Part shown: piece after piece, positions 62,621 to 64,000 of the stretch
Layout of the letters: every line of letters starts with the position of its first letter
How positions within the stretch are numbered: position 1 is the first letter of the stretch
Source: Calliphora vicina
Lineage: Eukaryota; Arthropoda; Insecta; Diptera; Calliphoridae
NCBI RefSeq assembly: GCF_958450345.1
Contig: NC_088782.1
Location: forward strand, 101,586,358-101,650,357
DNA: 64,000 nucleotides
Reading direction: 5' to 3'
Translations under genes and position numbers: made by a program
Notes under the pieces: generated by a model
The model's database searches: none
The model's input: the letters and a program-made list of their open reading frames with translations, nothing else
What the model was told of the DNA's origin: nothing

Positions 62621-63500
62621 TACCAGTATTCAATGATGTTTATTGTTCGTTTGCATCATATTGCAGCCACGTCGAAATTTAAAAACTTAAGCAAATATTT
62701 GTATTCGGTTGTTACTTAATTTTCAGACACTTGGTTTGTGTTTTTTTTTCATTTATCTAACTTAAAGTGTTACAGTTGATGCAAATTTAATTCAAATTAT
62801 TTTCATTTCTTTGCCAACTATTGACTATATAGTGAAAATTGTAATGCTGTAGTCACTACATAAATATTTATGACACTAAACTAGTGCCAATTTAATCAAA
62901 GTAGAGCAAAACTGTTGGGCTTATGTTGTTTCGAAGATTGAAAATATGTGAAGAACAAGCAGAAGTAAAAGTTTTGTAGACAATTCAAACAGATAACAAA
63001 TTGAGCTACAGAAAGGTTTGAACAACTCGTAGCAAATATATCATCATATCTGAGATAATAATTTTCCAAGATTTTTGGTATAAAAAAGAGTTCATCAAGC
63101 AGTTTAAATAGTAGGAATATCTAGACACAAATTTTAAATGAAAACTGCTTTGCTCATATACTCTGTGTAGGGTATGATTTGGTTGGGCTTGACCGACTAT
63201 ACCTTCCTACTTGTATTAATACAGAAAAAAACTGATTAAAATTAAATACTTGAATGAACTATTAATTTTAGCGTATTCTCTTGCCAAACATGCCGCCCAC
63301 TTCTTGAAGTAAACTAACACATAAAATTCCAACACTTTTATTAAAACAACAAATTTTCTTAGTTTGCATTTTCTCTACGACATCCTATAAAACAAAAAGA
63401 AAATAAACTAAAAAAGTACAAGAAAAGTTACAAAAATACTCCAATGAATTTGTTTTCTAATTTCCATTTTCTTTTGCTCTTGTTTACTCCATCATTACAG
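62621..63500. other. Intronic, no gene; leads to the splice acceptor
   Basis: AT-rich sequence ending in ccatcattacag before the final exon. A fragment of the dispersed family lies near 63140..63220 (atactctgtgtagggtatga, tgaccgactataccttccta). Confidence 0.5.
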
Positions 63501-64000
63501 GTCAGCCTATGTGCCGTGTGAAGCACAAGGTTTGGATGCTGTCCAATTGGCATTGGAACAAATCGACATAATCAGGCGCCTCACTGACATGTATCAGCAA
63601 GACACTGTCTTAGTGCAATCATCGGCTGACATACAGACGGCGCAGCGTCATGGATTAATGGCCTCCCTGATTGGCATAGAAGGTGGCCATGCGATTGGCT
63701 CTTCGCTGGGGGTGTTGAGATCCTTTTACTCTTTGGGAGCACGCTACTTGAGTTTAACGCATAAATGTGATGTTTCATGGGCCAGTTCTAGTTCGGCCTT
63801 GATTGATACAGGTTTAACGCAATTTGGCAAAGCTGTGGTGCGCGAAATGAATCGTTTGGGCATGATGATTGATTTGTCCTATAGTTCGGATACCACAGCC
63901 AGAGATGTGCTGCAGGCCACCCGAGCTCCGGTGATATTTTCCCATTCGGGTGCACGTCAATTATGCAATTCAACGCGTAATGTTCCAGATGATATACTAA
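63501..64000 (+). CDS. Membrane dipeptidase-like protein, next exon (partial, runs off the window)
   Basis: The exon starts after cattacag and completes the split Trp codon TG|G from the exon ending at 34164, giving QVWSAYVPCEAQ, a hallmark of peptidase M19. Residues continue from 214: SLIGIEGGHAIGSSLGVLR holds the usual bridging Glu (E274); YLSLTHKCDVSWA follows; then LGMMIDLSYSS and APVIFSHSGAR. In active relatives the segment after IDL reads AHVS, with a His that binds zinc; here that place is Tyr (Y341, 63880..63882). The later His in FSHS (H362) is kept. The loop between CDVSWA and TQFGKAVV is shorter than in the mammalian enzyme. With the HNN in the previous exon, two metal-ligand positions look substituted, suggesting a non-catalytic homologue. 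The coding frame is open to the window end, so the C-terminus is not visible. Confidence 0.92.

Noticed and set aside
63581..63973. Two minus-strand frames opposite the last exon
   Set aside because: Shadows of the dipeptidase coding sequence.

Overview
The window looks like nuclear DNA of a higher fly, probably a calyptrate such as a blow fly or house-fly relative. It is very AT-rich, has no operons, and its few coding segments are split by enormous introns full of transposon debris and simple repeats. The species assignment is inference from repeat style and the proteins seen.

One host gene is supported. Two + strand exons (33524..34164 and 63501..64000) join in phase across a 29.3 kb intron and encode a membrane-anchored member of the membrane (renal) dipeptidase family. 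The gene is incomplete at both ends: the first exon starts at a splice acceptor, and the second runs off the window. Two zinc-ligand positions appear substituted (N in the usual HxD, Y in the usual DLxH), so the product may be a pseudoenzyme.

Everything else is repeat-derived or unrecognised. Left of the gene (1..33520) there are mariner-type and piggyBac remnants, a TA-target transposon nested inside another, PIF/Harbinger-like MITEs, degenerate LINE copies with a MITE inserted, two copies of a fold-back-like family, long tracts of a roughly 150 bp and a roughly 180 bp repeat, a degenerate 40 bp minisatellite, a 1.1 kb pure AAAT array, and a fossil relative of the DD37E transposase found later. 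The large intron holds a 2.8 kb array of a pure 11-mer, an R1/LOA-like LINE remnant, two hAT elements with perfect 8 bp target duplications, an apparently intact DD37E Tc1/mariner transposon (46300..47597) with perfect 27 bp inverted ends and an uninterrupted 335-residue transposase, a jockey-like LINE split by a MITE, a 1.2 kb CTGT array, and a fold-back copy ending in a roughly 300 bp-armed palindrome.

I found no tRNA, rRNA, CRISPR or bacterial-type features. No wholly new system is convincing. The best leads are the possibly live DD37E element, the predicted inactive dipeptidase homologue, the long palindrome as a possible hairpin-RNA source, and the three giant near-perfect tandem arrays, one of which clearly grew inside a MITE whose sister copy has only two repeat units.
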